Shown here: positions 54,938-63,407 of the stretch, piece by piece | Position numbering within the stretch: the stretch's first letter is position 1 | Layout of the letters: every line of letters starts with the position of its first letter | Source of the DNA: Pseudoalteromonas marina | GTDB lineage: Bacteria; Pseudomonadota; Gammaproteobacteria; Enterobacterales; Alteromonadaceae | DNA: 64,000 nt | Reading direction: 5' to 3' | Assembly: GCF_000238335.3 (NCBI RefSeq) | Contig: NZ_AHCB03000005.1 | Coordinates: forward strand, 620,001 to 684,000 | The notes under the pieces: generated by a model | Database searches by the model: none | What the model saw: only the letters and a program-made list of their open reading frames with translations | Told to the model about the DNA's origin: nothing | Program-made: the position numbers and the translations under genes

Positions 54938-56122
54938 ATGTCTTTAGTTGTTTCACAACAAGCAGTCACTTCTCAAAGGTTAAACGCCGAATTAATAAAT
55001 AAATTACAAACGCTTATCAAATTTAAATCAGTGACGCCGAATCAAGCCGGCGCAATAGATTGGCTGGTTGAGCAGTTATGTGAGCTAGGTTTTTGCTGTG
55101 AAAAGTTTACGAGTAGTGGTGTCACTAACTTAATTGCGCATATTAAATTCAATAAGGGACCGTGTGTCGCTTTTTCAGGGCACATTGATGTGGTTCCCGC
55201 AGATAATGGTGACTGGCTAACCCCTCCGTTTGATGGAAGAATAATTGATGGGGTAATTTACGGAAGAGGTGCCGCTGATATGAAAGGGGGTGTGGCAGCG
55301 ATGCTAACTGCGACAAAAAAATTAATAAATAACACATCATCAAAAGTGGGGACTTTTTATTGGCTCATTACCTCTGATGAAGAAGGCGAGGCTGAGTTTG
55401 GCTCTGCGCAAATAGCCAATAAGCTTTCTTCAAATGGGGTTGTTTTAGACGGATGTATTGTAGGCGAGCCAACGAGTTCGACACATGTTGGCGATACAAT
55501 TAAAAACGGTCGACGCGGTGCACTTTCAGCACGTATTCTGGTAAAGGGCAGGGCAGGTCATGTAGCTTATCCTCAAAATACCATTAACGCCGCACATATT
55601 AGTGCCCAAATAGTCAATAAATTGAGTGAACAAGCGTGGCACTTAGATGACGCAGGCTCAAAAACAACACTGCAAGTTACAGGCATAAATATTGACAATG
55701 TGGTCGATAATTTAGTCCCTAGTCACTGCGAGATAACATTTAATATTCGCTATAGCCATCGGTACAGCAGTGAAAAAATTAAATCGATATTGAACAATTC
55801 GTTGGATGAATTTTCACGTTACATAACGATTAATTGGGAGCGTCCATGTGAACCATACTATACCCAACCTAAGAGCAAGTGGAGTTTAATTACTTGTGTT
55901 GAACAAGCCATACATAGTCAAACTGGAAACTACCCAGTTCTAAGTACCAGTGGTGGCACATCTGACGGTCGTTTTTTTGCTAACAGCCACACTCAAGTAA
56001 TTGAATGTGGGCTAAGAAACCATACAATTCACCAGGTTAATGAGCACGTATCTATTGATGACTTAATAAAAGTTGAAGCAATTTATTATGACTTACTTTC
56101 ACGTATTTATATAGAACGATAA
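54938..56122 (+). CDS. dapE: Succinyl-diaminopimelate desuccinylase-like M20 peptidase
   Basis: A 394-residue M20 metallohydrolase. The zinc ligands are seen in FSGHIDVVP (His), YGRGAADMKGG (bridging Asp), SDEEGEAEFG (Glu pair) and VGEP; the C-terminal His is in GLRNHTIHQVNE. The length and the DMKGG motif fit DapE, which makes LL-diaminopimelate for lysine and peptidoglycan. A paralogous amidase of the same family cannot be excluded, since the gene is not beside other dap genes. It is preceded by AAGGTG and is divergent from ompW. Confidence 0.82.
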   Translation: MSLVVSQQAVTSQRLNAELINKLQTLIKFKSVTPNQAGAIDWLVEQLCELGFCCEKFTSSGVTNLIAHIKFNKGPCVAFSGHIDVVPADNGDWLTPPFDGRIIDGVIYGRGAADMKGGVAAMLTATKKLINNTSSKVGTFYWLITSDEEGEAEFGSAQIANKLSSNGVVLDGCIVGEPTSSTHVGDTIKNGRRGALSARILVKGRAGHVAYPQNTINAAHISAQIVNKLSEQAWHLDDAGSKTTLQVTGINIDNVVDNLVPSHCEITFNIRYSHRYSSEKIKSILNNSLDEFSRYITINWERPCEPYYTQPKSKWSLITCVEQAIHSQTGNYPVLSTSGGTSDGRFFANSHTQVIECGLRNHTIHQVNEHVSIDDLIKVEAIYYDLLSRIYIER

Positions 56123-56177
56123 TGTTAGTTAGTTCTCAAATAAAACCCAGATAGGGGCGAGGGTAACCTCGCTTCAA

Positions 56178-57884
56178 TTAGCTTAAGTATCGCTTTGCTT
56201 TGTTATCTTTAACATTTTGCAAGTCAACCAATACTAAACCATCAATGCAATTGTTAAAGTCGGGATCTACGCTAAAACTTAAAAATTTCACCCCACCAGG
56301 TTTGCATAGCTCTGTATATTGTTTAAATAAAGTGGGAACTTGCGCACCCATATTAGCAAGCACATGCTTTAGTTCTACAAAGTCTTCTTTAACGTCGTTT
56401 TTGCAAAAAATCATGTCACACTGCGCAAGTTCATGTTCGCTTAGTTTGAATTCATTGTTTGGAGTCGCAAGTACTTCATCGGTTTTATAATAATGCTGAT
56501 AGTAATACACTAGCATGGCCTTTGCCGGGTCAGGTAACGTATTAGACACGCTAACAGCGCCAAATAAATAACGATATTGTGGGTAGTTTTTAACAAATGC
56601 GCCAATGCCGTACCACAGGTAATCTAGGCTTTTACGTCCCCAATATTTTGGCTGAACAAAGCTACGACCAAGTTCAATTCCTTGCTCTAGGTAGGGGCCC
56701 ATTTCAGTGCTATAAGTAAATAAACTGTCGGTATACAGCCCTTTACGGCCATGTTTATCAATTATTTCTTTAGCGCAAGCTAGCCTATACGCGCCTACCA
56801 GCTCTAATTGTGTTGGGTCCCAAAGAACTAAGTGTTGATAGTCCATATCGTACTTATCAATATCACGGCGTTTTCCACTGCCTTCACCTACAGCTCTAAA
56901 AGCTATTTCTCTCAACCTACCTAGCTCTCTAAAAATAGGTGAGCTACCCGTATATTGATATAAATGAATATGCATACCATCTTGTGTTTCCCCCAGAAGC
57001 TGACACGCATCTATTGCTTTTTTAAGCTCTTTCCTACACTCAGGAACAGCAATAGGAGTTTGTGTTTTAAGTGGTAAGGTTTTTTTAGTTGTTAGGCGAT
57101 ACAGTTGCTTTCGTATTAAATTAACAATCTCTTTATCTTTTAAATTTTCTATGAGGTATGACGCTGGAGGAATAGACGCACCAATTTCAAACTCTAACGA
57201 TTTCTGGCGTTGTTTAAACATTTCTTTTACTAGTAATAAGCTTGCTAAGGGTTTGTAAATTATTGAAGTCCCATAAAATAATGGGCTGTTTTTAGCTTTT
57301 ATATAAATAGGTAATATAGGGCAATTGGCTTTTTTTGCCATGCGCAAAAAACCGCTGTTCCATTTACAATCTTTGATACCTGTAGGGCTCAGCCGTGATA
57401 CTTCACCAGCGGGAAATATCAATAATACCCCCTCATTTTTTAAATGCTGGTGAATATTATAAAGCTCTTGTTTTTTACTTGTGCCAGATAAGTTATTTAC
57501 AGGTAAAAGTAAGTCGTGCATTGGAGTCACCGACATAAGCATACGGTTAGCAACAACCTTTAAATCTTTTCTTACGCTTGAGAGCACTTTAATTAATGCA
57601 AGCGCATCTAAAGAGCCTATAGGGTGGTTTGCAACAATAATTAATTTACCTTCGCTAGGAATATGCTCTATTTGCTTTGGCTTGTAACGTGTATCAAAAT
57701 TGAGCTCATCGAGAACTTGTTCAACAAATTCTAGCCCTTGTAAATGAGGATAGGTGTCGGCAAAGGCCACAAACTCTTGTTCATGTAGTAAATAGCCTAA
57801 TCCCTTTTTTACTAGGCTTTTTACTTTTGGTGAGCTTTCTAATTGTGGTAAGTTTGCTGCAATTACTTTATCAACACTGATCAT
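56178..57884 (-). CDS. olsF: Bifunctional ornithine lipid synthase OlsF
   Basis: A 568-residue fusion. The N-terminal part (about 60-260) is a lysophospholipid acyltransferase domain with IVANHPIGSLDA (H87, D93) and FPAGEVSR motifs. The C-terminal part (about 290-560) is a hemolysin/OlsB-type GNAT acyl-ACP N-acyltransferase (LREIAFRAVGEGSGKRRDID and ELGRSFVQPKYWG). This architecture is that of OlsF, which adds both acyl chains to ornithine and makes phosphorus-free ornithine lipids. It is a single gene with no operon partners. The N-acyl substrate is inferred from the family. Confidence 0.88.
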   Translation of the reverse strand: MISVDKVIAANLPQLESSPKVKSLVKKGLGYLLHEQEFVAFADTYPHLQGLEFVEQVLDELNFDTRYKPKQIEHIPSEGKLIIVANHPIGSLDALALIKVLSSVRKDLKVVANRMLMSVTPMHDLLLPVNNLSGTSKKQELYNIHQHLKNEGVLLIFPAGEVSRLSPTGIKDCKWNSGFLRMAKKANCPILPIYIKAKNSPLFYGTSIIYKPLASLLLVKEMFKQRQKSLEFEIGASIPPASYLIENLKDKEIVNLIRKQLYRLTTKKTLPLKTQTPIAVPECRKELKKAIDACQLLGETQDGMHIHLYQYTGSSPIFRELGRLREIAFRAVGEGSGKRRDIDKYDMDYQHLVLWDPTQLELVGAYRLACAKEIIDKHGRKGLYTDSLFTYSTEMGPYLEQGIELGRSFVQPKYWGRKSLDYLWYGIGAFVKNYPQYRYLFGAVSVSNTLPDPAKAMLVYYYQHYYKTDEVLATPNNEFKLSEHELAQCDMIFCKNDVKEDFVELKHVLANMGAQVPTLFKQYTELCKPGGVKFLSFSVDPDFNNCIDGLVLVDLQNVKDNKAKRYLS

Positions 57885-58039
57885 ACAAACCTCTTTTTAA
57901 TTTAGCATGATTGCCATGTCTGTAGAGTAAAAAAAGGGTGTGACAGTTATTTTGCAGTTGTGTGACCTTTTAAAGTGTGCAGGGTGGAAGTGTTGGTTAG
58001 TCAGCGTGGATTTTATAAAAATTTATTATGGAAGTAACT

Positions 58040-58960
58040 ATGTCGGTATTAGTAGCAATTACAGGGCGAGATAACACAAAGTTAATAGCGCAATTACAAG
58101 CCCGATTACCCTCTACAAAAATACAGCAGTGGCCAGATTGCAATAATCTAGAAGCTATTGATTTTGTATTAGCATGGAAAGCACCGCACGATATGTGGGC
58201 AAAGTTGCCAAACCTTAAAGCGGTATCGTCATTTGGTGCGGGTGTAGACAGTATTGATTTAAATTTGCTTGGTGATGACGTAGATGTAGTGCGTATAGTT
58301 GATGAAAAATTGGCACAAGACATGGCCGAATATGTACTTACCCATGTTTTAGCGCAAAAATTACGATTAAAAGAATACTTTATTAAGCAAATGCAGCACC
58401 AATGGAAGCCCAAAAGGGCTTATCAACAAAACAATGTAGGTATTTTAGGATTTGGGGAGCTAGGTAAAGCATGTGCGAAACGACTTATTGCTAATAACTT
58501 TACTGTAAATGCTTGGGCTCATACACATAAAACCAGTAACACAGTTAATTTATTTTATGGCGAACAAGGGCTTAAAAAAATGCTTTGTAACATTGATTAT
58601 CTAGTCTGCCTGTTGCCATTAACCAATAAAACAAAAGGTATTATCAATAAAAGTACAATTAGTTTGCTTCCTAATCATGCTGTTATTATTAATGTTGCAC
58701 GAGGAGATCATGTTATAGAGACTGATTTACTTAACGCTTTAGAGGATAATTCGCTTCGGGCTGCAGTCATTGACGTGTTTGAACACGAACCCCTTAGTAA
58801 AGAACACCCTTATTGGCAGCATGATAAAATAACCCTTACACCGCATTGTGCTGCATTATCAGATATAAACAGTGTTGCAGCACAAATAGCAGAAAACGTT
58901 GAACGCTTGCAGCAAGGTATTACTTTAAATAATCGAATAGATAGAACGAAAGGATATTGA
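58040..58960 (+). CDS. ghrA: D-2-hydroxyacid dehydrogenase, GhrA-like
   Basis: A 306-residue NAD(P)-dependent dehydrogenase related to glyoxylate/hydroxypyruvate reductase A. The nucleotide-binding loop is GILGFGELGKACAK (about 134-147). The catalytic Arg is in INVARGDHVI, the Glu in FEHEPL and the His in LTPHCAA. The ATG at 58040 is chosen because GGAAG lies just upstream; the ATG at 58028 overlaps that ribosome binding site. It probably reduces glyoxylate or hydroxypyruvate. Confidence 0.85.
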   Translation: MSVLVAITGRDNTKLIAQLQARLPSTKIQQWPDCNNLEAIDFVLAWKAPHDMWAKLPNLKAVSSFGAGVDSIDLNLLGDDVDVVRIVDEKLAQDMAEYVLTHVLAQKLRLKEYFIKQMQHQWKPKRAYQQNNVGILGFGELGKACAKRLIANNFTVNAWAHTHKTSNTVNLFYGEQGLKKMLCNIDYLVCLLPLTNKTKGIINKSTISLLPNHAVIINVARGDHVIETDLLNALEDNSLRAAVIDVFEHEPLSKEHPYWQHDKITLTPHCAALSDINSVAAQIAENVERLQQGITLNNRIDRTKGY

Positions 58961-59046
58961 TAAATTTAAAGAAACAGCTTGTTAACATATGTAATTTTTA
59001 TTAATGTTGTATATGTTCTCAACAATAAAAATATAAAGAGGGTGAA

Positions 59047-59145
59047 ATGAAAACAAATCAGGGTGGTGCTAGATTAAGCTTAATTATAATTTCTATAATA
59101 ATATTAGGCGTATCTGCTTGGTTTAATCAGCCAACTATTTTATAG
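59047..59145 (+). CDS. Possible 32-residue membrane peptide
   Basis: A short frame encodes a basic start (MKTNQGGARLS) followed by a hydrophobic stretch (LIIISIIILGVSAWF) and a short tail. GAGGG stands 4 bases before the ATG, an unusually good ribosome binding site in this AT-rich gap. It lies between ghrA and the convergent smr gene. Size and layout are typical of single-pass small membrane proteins. There is no family recognition, and it could be a chance frame. Confidence 0.45.
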   Translation: MKTNQGGARLSLIIISIIILGVSAWFNQPTIL

Positions 59146-59163
59146 AATGGCACCACAGCAAGT

Positions 59164-59742
59164 TTAGCGTTTGCTGTGGATTTCTCTATTTTCGTGTTTT
59201 TTATCGGCACTTTTTTTGAGTAAAACATAAGTCGCACCACTCCCTCCATGATGCCTCTGTGCAGTATGATATGCCAAAACCGCCGGTAATTCAGGTAGCC
59301 ATTTATTTACAAAACTTTTTAGTATTCCTGGTTTAGTTTTATTTTTAATTCCTACACCATGCCTAATAAGCACCACGCGAACATTTTGCTGCTGACAGTC
59401 ATTAATAAAATTAAAGAGCGTATTGCGTGCATTTTTAAGTAGCTGGCCATGAAGGTCTAAGGTCGCATCAACTTGATACTTTGCTAAACGTAAGTTTTTA
59501 AATACAGGGCCTTGTACTCCGTCTTTTTTAAAACTTAATATAGCAAATGGCTCAACAAGCTCTACAGACTCTGTACTTAAGTAGTTTTCATCTGTTGATA
59601 GAGTATTTTCGGCCGCTTGTCGCTTTTGTTGTTGCGCAAGTGAAGAATGAGGGTTGCTTGATAACGGTTTAATAGTATCACTGCTAATAGGGGTCACATC
59701 TTCCATAGAAGATAAAAACAAATCAAAATCAGATAAGGACAT
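59164..59742 (-). CDS. Smr/MutS2-domain protein
   Basis: A 192-residue protein with a C-terminal Smr domain (about 95-180). The DLHGQ, VVLIRHGVG and HHGGSGATYVLL motifs correspond to the nuclease-associated residues of stand-alone Smr proteins such as SmrA/YdaL. The N-terminal 90 residues are charged and unstructured (PLSSNPHSSLAQQQKRQAAEN). Smr domains act as nicking or RNA endonucleases, some in ribosome rescue. Its role here is unknown. Confidence 0.9.
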   Translation of the reverse strand: MSLSDFDLFLSSMEDVTPISSDTIKPLSSNPHSSLAQQQKRQAAENTLSTDENYLSTESVELVEPFAILSFKKDGVQGPVFKNLRLAKYQVDATLDLHGQLLKNARNTLFNFINDCQQQNVRVVLIRHGVGIKNKTKPGILKSFVNKWLPELPAVLAYHTAQRHHGGSGATYVLLKKSADKKHENREIHSKR

Positions 59743-59823
59743 ACCGAAATCTCAAAATAATGTAGTACGAGGTCAATATTATCTTAGTTCACCTAATTAC
59801 CCAACCATTTTGATTTATACAAT

Positions 59824-59849
59824 AAAAAAAGCCCAGCAATGCTGGGCTA
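59824..59849 (-). terminator. Terminator of the small membrane protein gene
   Basis: AGCCCAGC and GCTGGGCT form a perfect 8-bp stem with a three-base loop. On the minus strand it is followed by a T-run. It lies about 22 bases after the stop codon of the gene at 59872-60117. Confidence 0.85.
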
Positions 59850-59871
59850 TAAAATATTCTAGGGGAAATTG

Positions 59872-60117
59872 TTAGCTCTGAGTTACATTAAGTTGCCCAA
59901 ATGTATAAACCTTAAACAGATAAAATGTATTGATCAATACTAAACTCATATTTGAAATAACACTCGACGACATAAGATCTAAGCTAAATGATAAAAATAA
60001 CAGGCCACATGCACTTATGGCGGCTACGCGCAGTAATGTTATGTGGTTAATAAAGAATGCACCTAAACCTAGTGCAAGTAGTATCGTGTTTAAAAGCCAA
60101 TCTAGCTCATTTAGCAT
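59872..60117 (-). CDS. Small hypothetical membrane protein
   Basis: An 81-residue protein with two or three hydrophobic helices (about 7-24, 30-48 and 52-70) and few charges. I do not recognise a family with certainty. A clear terminator follows on its strand, and the hydrophobic pattern is unlikely for a random frame, so it is probably real. No neighbours suggest a function. Confidence 0.7.
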   Translation of the reverse strand: MLNELDWLLNTILLALGLGAFFINHITLLRVAAISACGLLFLSFSLDLMSSSVISNMSLVLINTFYLFKVYTFGQLNVTQS

Positions 60118-60142
60118 GGTCGTTTCAATAGTTCAGTTGTTG

Positions 60143-60179
60143 AAAAAAGGAGCGCCATTATGGTGATCTTTTGCGCACC
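60143..60179 (-). terminator. Probable terminator after hypothetical gene at 60225
   Basis: On the minus strand GGTGCGC pairs with GGCGCTCC (one mismatch and one offset base) around a 16-base loop and is followed by six T. It would end the transcript of the hypothetical gene upstream. Confidence 0.45.
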
Positions 60180-60224
60180 TTTCAACCAAATAATTTTACA
60201 TTTTTCAGATTAGTTTTATTAATG

Positions 60225-60668
60225 CTAAAAGTAACTTTTAATCGCTGAAATGAGACCGTCGTCAGCAATAACTTGATACTTTTGGCAGCTCTGAGGATTC
60301 TGTAAATCACTGCATAAATAAAGAGATTTACGCTTATCGTCAAACTTAGGATGTAAATGCGAGTCAACAAGCGTTGCACCGTATCCAAATACACCAGGCC
60401 AATAAATACTTTTGCTAACCATCCCTAATTTTTTATAGGTGAGTAAAGTTGGTTTTGGAAAAGCTATAATGATAACTGCAATAATAGCGAGCGTTATTAA
60501 CAGCCCTTTTTTAGGTTTAGGGTTTTGGCTATTTAACTCTGTATCAATAGTGTGTTGTTTAGTTTGTGCCTGCCTTTGAGAAGTTGCCCGAGTTTTATTT
60601 TTTTGTGTTGTATTTTTTCTTGCCGGTGTTTTACCTAGCAAGGATTGTTTTTTTGGTGTTTTTGACAT
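60225..60668 (-). CDS. Hypothetical single-pass membrane protein
   Basis: A 147-residue protein. Residues 1-55 are Lys/Gln/Thr-rich and probably cytoplasmic, 56-75 form one membrane helix (LLITLAIIAVIIIAFPKP), and the remaining 70 residues contain two cysteines (YLCSDLQNPQSC) that could form a disulphide outside. I do not recognise the family. The ATG at 60668 is preferred to one 42 bases upstream because the basic N-terminus then follows directly; ribosome binding sites are weak for both. Confidence 0.7.
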   Translation of the reverse strand: MSKTPKKQSLLGKTPARKNTTQKNKTRATSQRQAQTKQHTIDTELNSQNPKPKKGLLITLAIIAVIIIAFPKPTLLTYKKLGMVSKSIYWPGVFGYGATLVDSHLHPKFDDKRKSLYLCSDLQNPQSCQKYQVIADDGLISAIKSYF

Positions 60669-60781
60669 AAAGCAGATCTGGCCTTTTTTACATAGGTCTT
60701 TATAATTCAAATAGTAAATTTATATACTAAGCTAATTATTATAATAACGTAAAGTTAGCTTATAGCCTATGAGGAATGAAG

Positions 60782-61165
60782 ATGGACACGCAGCTATCAA
60801 TTTTAATAGTGGATGACGTTAGCACGGTGCGTAGTTTTTTGAGCCAAACGCTCATGCATCTAGGGATAGACAATGTAAAGGAAGCATCTACTGCCTCACA
60901 GTGTATTAGTGAATGCCAAGCAGCAAAATACAGTATGATTTTTTTGGATATTGAGTTACCGGATGGAGACGGAAAAGAATTAATTGCACAAATCAACGAG
61001 ATGAGTCCAGAAACGAATGTAATTATGGTGTCTGCGCATTCAGCTGTTGAAAATGTAAAAGATGCCATAGATAAAGGCGCTAAAGGGTTTATCGTAAAAC
61101 CGTTTACACCTAAAAAAATAGCAGCCATGCTTAAAAAGTTTTATCCAGATTTAGAAATTATGTAG
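60782..61165 (+). CDS. Stand-alone CheY-like receiver protein
   Basis: A 127-residue receiver domain with no output domain. The acid pocket (LIVDDV), phospho-Asp D56 (IFLDIELPDGDG), the Ser/Thr position (MVSAHSA) and the Lys in FIVKPFTPKK are all present, so it should be phosphorylatable. AGGA stands 6 bases before the chosen ATG; one at 60776 is too close to it. No kinase lies beside it. It differs strongly from the flagellar CheY at 45073 and could serve another pathway. Confidence 0.9.
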   Translation: MDTQLSILIVDDVSTVRSFLSQTLMHLGIDNVKEASTASQCISECQAAKYSMIFLDIELPDGDGKELIAQINEMSPETNVIMVSAHSAVENVKDAIDKGAKGFIVKPFTPKKIAAMLKKFYPDLEIM

Positions 61166-61182
61166 TCGAAAAACTTTTAAGT

Positions 61183-61211
61183 AAAAAAAAACCGGCAAAA
61201 GCCGGTTTTTT
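61183..61211. terminator. Bidirectional terminator between receiver gene and rpsT
   Basis: AACCGGC and GCCGGTT pair around AAAA with an A-run before and a T-run after. It lies between the converging receiver gene and rpsT and can end both transcripts. Confidence 0.9.
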
Positions 61212-61230
61212 ATATTCTAACAAAAACAAA

Positions 61231-61491
61231 TTATAGCGCTTTGATCTTAGCTGCTAAACGGCTCTTATGACGAGCTGCTTTGTTTTTGTGGATTAGACCC
61301 TTAGTTGCGTAACGGTCTAGGATAGGTGTAGCAACAGAAAAAGCTTGCTGTGCAGCTTCTTTATCGCCAGCTTCAATAGCAACAACTACTTTTTTGAAGT
61401 AAGTGCGCATCATTGAGCGACGGCTTGCGTTGTGCTGACGGTTCTTTTCGCTAGTGATAGCGCGTTTTTTTGCAGACTTGATGTTAGCCAA
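61231..61491 (-). CDS. rpsT: 30S ribosomal protein S20
   Basis: An 86-residue basic protein that binds 16S rRNA early in small-subunit assembly. The N-terminus [10 protein letters not shown] and the central RHNASRRS-like region are typical. Translation starts at TTG, with GGAG upstream. E. coli rpsT also uses UUG and is autoregulated at translation, so the rare start may be functionally kept. It is divergent from murJ, as in many gammaproteobacteria. Confidence 0.97.
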   Translation of the reverse strand: MANIKSAKKRAITSEKNRQHNASRRSMMRTYFKKVVVAIEAGDKEAAQQAFSVATPILDRYATKGLIHKNKAARHKSRLAAKIKAL

Positions 61492-61743
61492 GGTTTGCTC
61501 CTAACAATCTTAAAATAAAGCTTAAATTAAAGGCCGTGGAATATGCCTGTTTCTATCATGAATGTCAATTAAATTTAACTATTCAAGAAAAACTGCTCCT
61601 TATAACGAACATTAATTTGCCGCTTTAGCAGTTAATGACGCTATTGTAACAAAGCACAGACCCCCAGCCTAGTGCTTTAAAGCGATTTATAAAAAAGACT
61701 GTGGCATAATCGCGTATCTTAGGGATTTTTAAGTAGGTTTAAG

Positions 61744-63324
61744 GTGTCAAAAGGTTTATTTCGCTCCGGTATGATTGTTAGTTGTATGACTATGATCTCG
61801 CGTATTTTAGGGCTCGTAAGAGATGCCGTTGTTGCCAATTTACTCGGCGCAAGTGCTGCGGCTGATGTATTTTTATTTGCTAACCGAATTCCTAACTTTT
61901 TACGTCGCTTATTTGCCGAGGGCGCTTTTGCACAGGCATTCGTACCCGTTTTAAGTGAAATAAAAGAGCAACAAGGTGATGATAAAGTTAGGCTCTTTGT
62001 TGCCCAAGCTGCAGGTACGCTGGGCACTATTTTATTGTTAGTGACTATTTTTGGTGTAGTGGCTTCGCCGGTTATCGCCGCTTTATTTGGTACCGGCTGG
62101 TTTATTGATTGGTGGCAAGGCGGCCCCAATGCAGAAAAGTTTGAGCTGGCCAGTTCGTTATTAAAATTTACCTTTCCGTATTTGTTGTTTGTAAGTTTAG
62201 TCGCGCTGAGCGGTGCGGTAATGAATGTTTACAACCGTTTTGCCGTTGCCGCATTTACTCCTGTGTTACTCAATATATCAATAATCACCTGTGCTATTTT
62301 TTTACATGATAAGTTTAGTGTTGGTGCATATGCTCTCGCTATAGGTGTATTTGTTGGTGGCATTGTTCAGTTGTTATTTCAATTACCTTTTTTATTACGC
62401 GCTAAAATGTTGGCTCGCCCGCGCTGGGCTTGGCATGACGAAAACGTAAAAAAAGTGCGTAAGCTTATGCTGCCCGCATTGTTTGGCGTATCGATAAGCC
62501 AAATTAATTTATTACTAGATACTATGATTGCCTCATTACTGATGACAGGTTCTATAGCATGGCTTTATTACTCAGACAGGCTAATAGAGTTTCCGCTTGG
62601 TTTATTTGGGATTGGTATAGCCACTGTCATTTTACCGGCGCTTTCTAAATTGCACAGCAGTAAAAAATTGAGCGATTTTCAGCATACGTTAGATTGGGGA
62701 GTTCGCTTTGTAATATTTTTAGGTATACCAGCAATGGTTGGCTTAATGATAATAAGCCCACTTATAATTACGGTCCTATTCGATCATGGTGCCTTTAAAG
62801 AGGACAGTGTTGATCATGTAGAAGCGGTAAGTTTAGGTGTTGTAGCTTACTCTGTTGGGTTAGTTAGTTTTATGTTGATTAAAGTGCTCGCGCCTGGGTT
62901 TTATTCACGTCAAGATACTAAAACGCCCGTACGCATTGGTATTATAACCCTTGTGCTAAATATGGTATGTAATATTATGTTAGCCCCTTTTATAGGTTAC
63001 TTAGGGTTAGCACTCGCTACATCAATGTCAGCCAGTTGTAATGCATTTTTACTTTATAGGCAGCTAAAAAAAGAAAATGTTTATCAGTTTTCTTCTATGA
63101 GTTTGCGTTTCACTATCAAGTGTATTGTTGCAAGTTTAGTCATGGGCTGTGTTACATGGTATGTAAGTAGTTACTATTTCTGGGCCTCGTGGGCTTTCGC
63201 ACAACAAGTTATATTATTAATTGCCCTTGTTGTATTAGCAGGAGTTAGCTACTTTGCAATGCTCTTTTTAATGGGTGTAAGACTAAATACGATAAAAAGT
63301 GTAGCAATTACTGAATCAAACTAA
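61744..63324 (+). CDS. murJ: Lipid II flippase MurJ
   Basis: A 526-residue inner membrane protein of the MATE-like superfamily that flips lipid II for peptidoglycan synthesis. About 14 hydrophobic helices are visible. The N-terminal signature SRILGLVRDAVVANLLGAS and the NRIPNFLRRLFAEGAFAQAFVPVL stretch include conserved arginines. It starts at GTG. The length matches E. coli MurJ (511). It lies upstream of ribF, the common order. Confidence 0.97.
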   Translation: MSKGLFRSGMIVSCMTMISRILGLVRDAVVANLLGASAAADVFLFANRIPNFLRRLFAEGAFAQAFVPVLSEIKEQQGDDKVRLFVAQAAGTLGTILLLVTIFGVVASPVIAALFGTGWFIDWWQGGPNAEKFELASSLLKFTFPYLLFVSLVALSGAVMNVYNRFAVAAFTPVLLNISIITCAIFLHDKFSVGAYALAIGVFVGGIVQLLFQLPFLLRAKMLARPRWAWHDENVKKVRKLMLPALFGVSISQINLLLDTMIASLLMTGSIAWLYYSDRLIEFPLGLFGIGIATVILPALSKLHSSKKLSDFQHTLDWGVRFVIFLGIPAMVGLMIISPLIITVLFDHGAFKEDSVDHVEAVSLGVVAYSVGLVSFMLIKVLAPGFYSRQDTKTPVRIGIITLVLNMVCNIMLAPFIGYLGLALATSMSASCNAFLLYRQLKKENVYQFSSMSLRFTIKCIVASLVMGCVTWYVSSYYFWASWAFAQQVILLIALVVLAGVSYFAMLFLMGVRLNTIKSVAITESN

Positions 63325-63407
63325 AAAAAAGATTATAATCGGCAGCCTTGTGGCTTTTCCTTGATATAAGTCGTGATAATACTTGCTGAAAAAAGGCTTT
63401 AGGTGGC

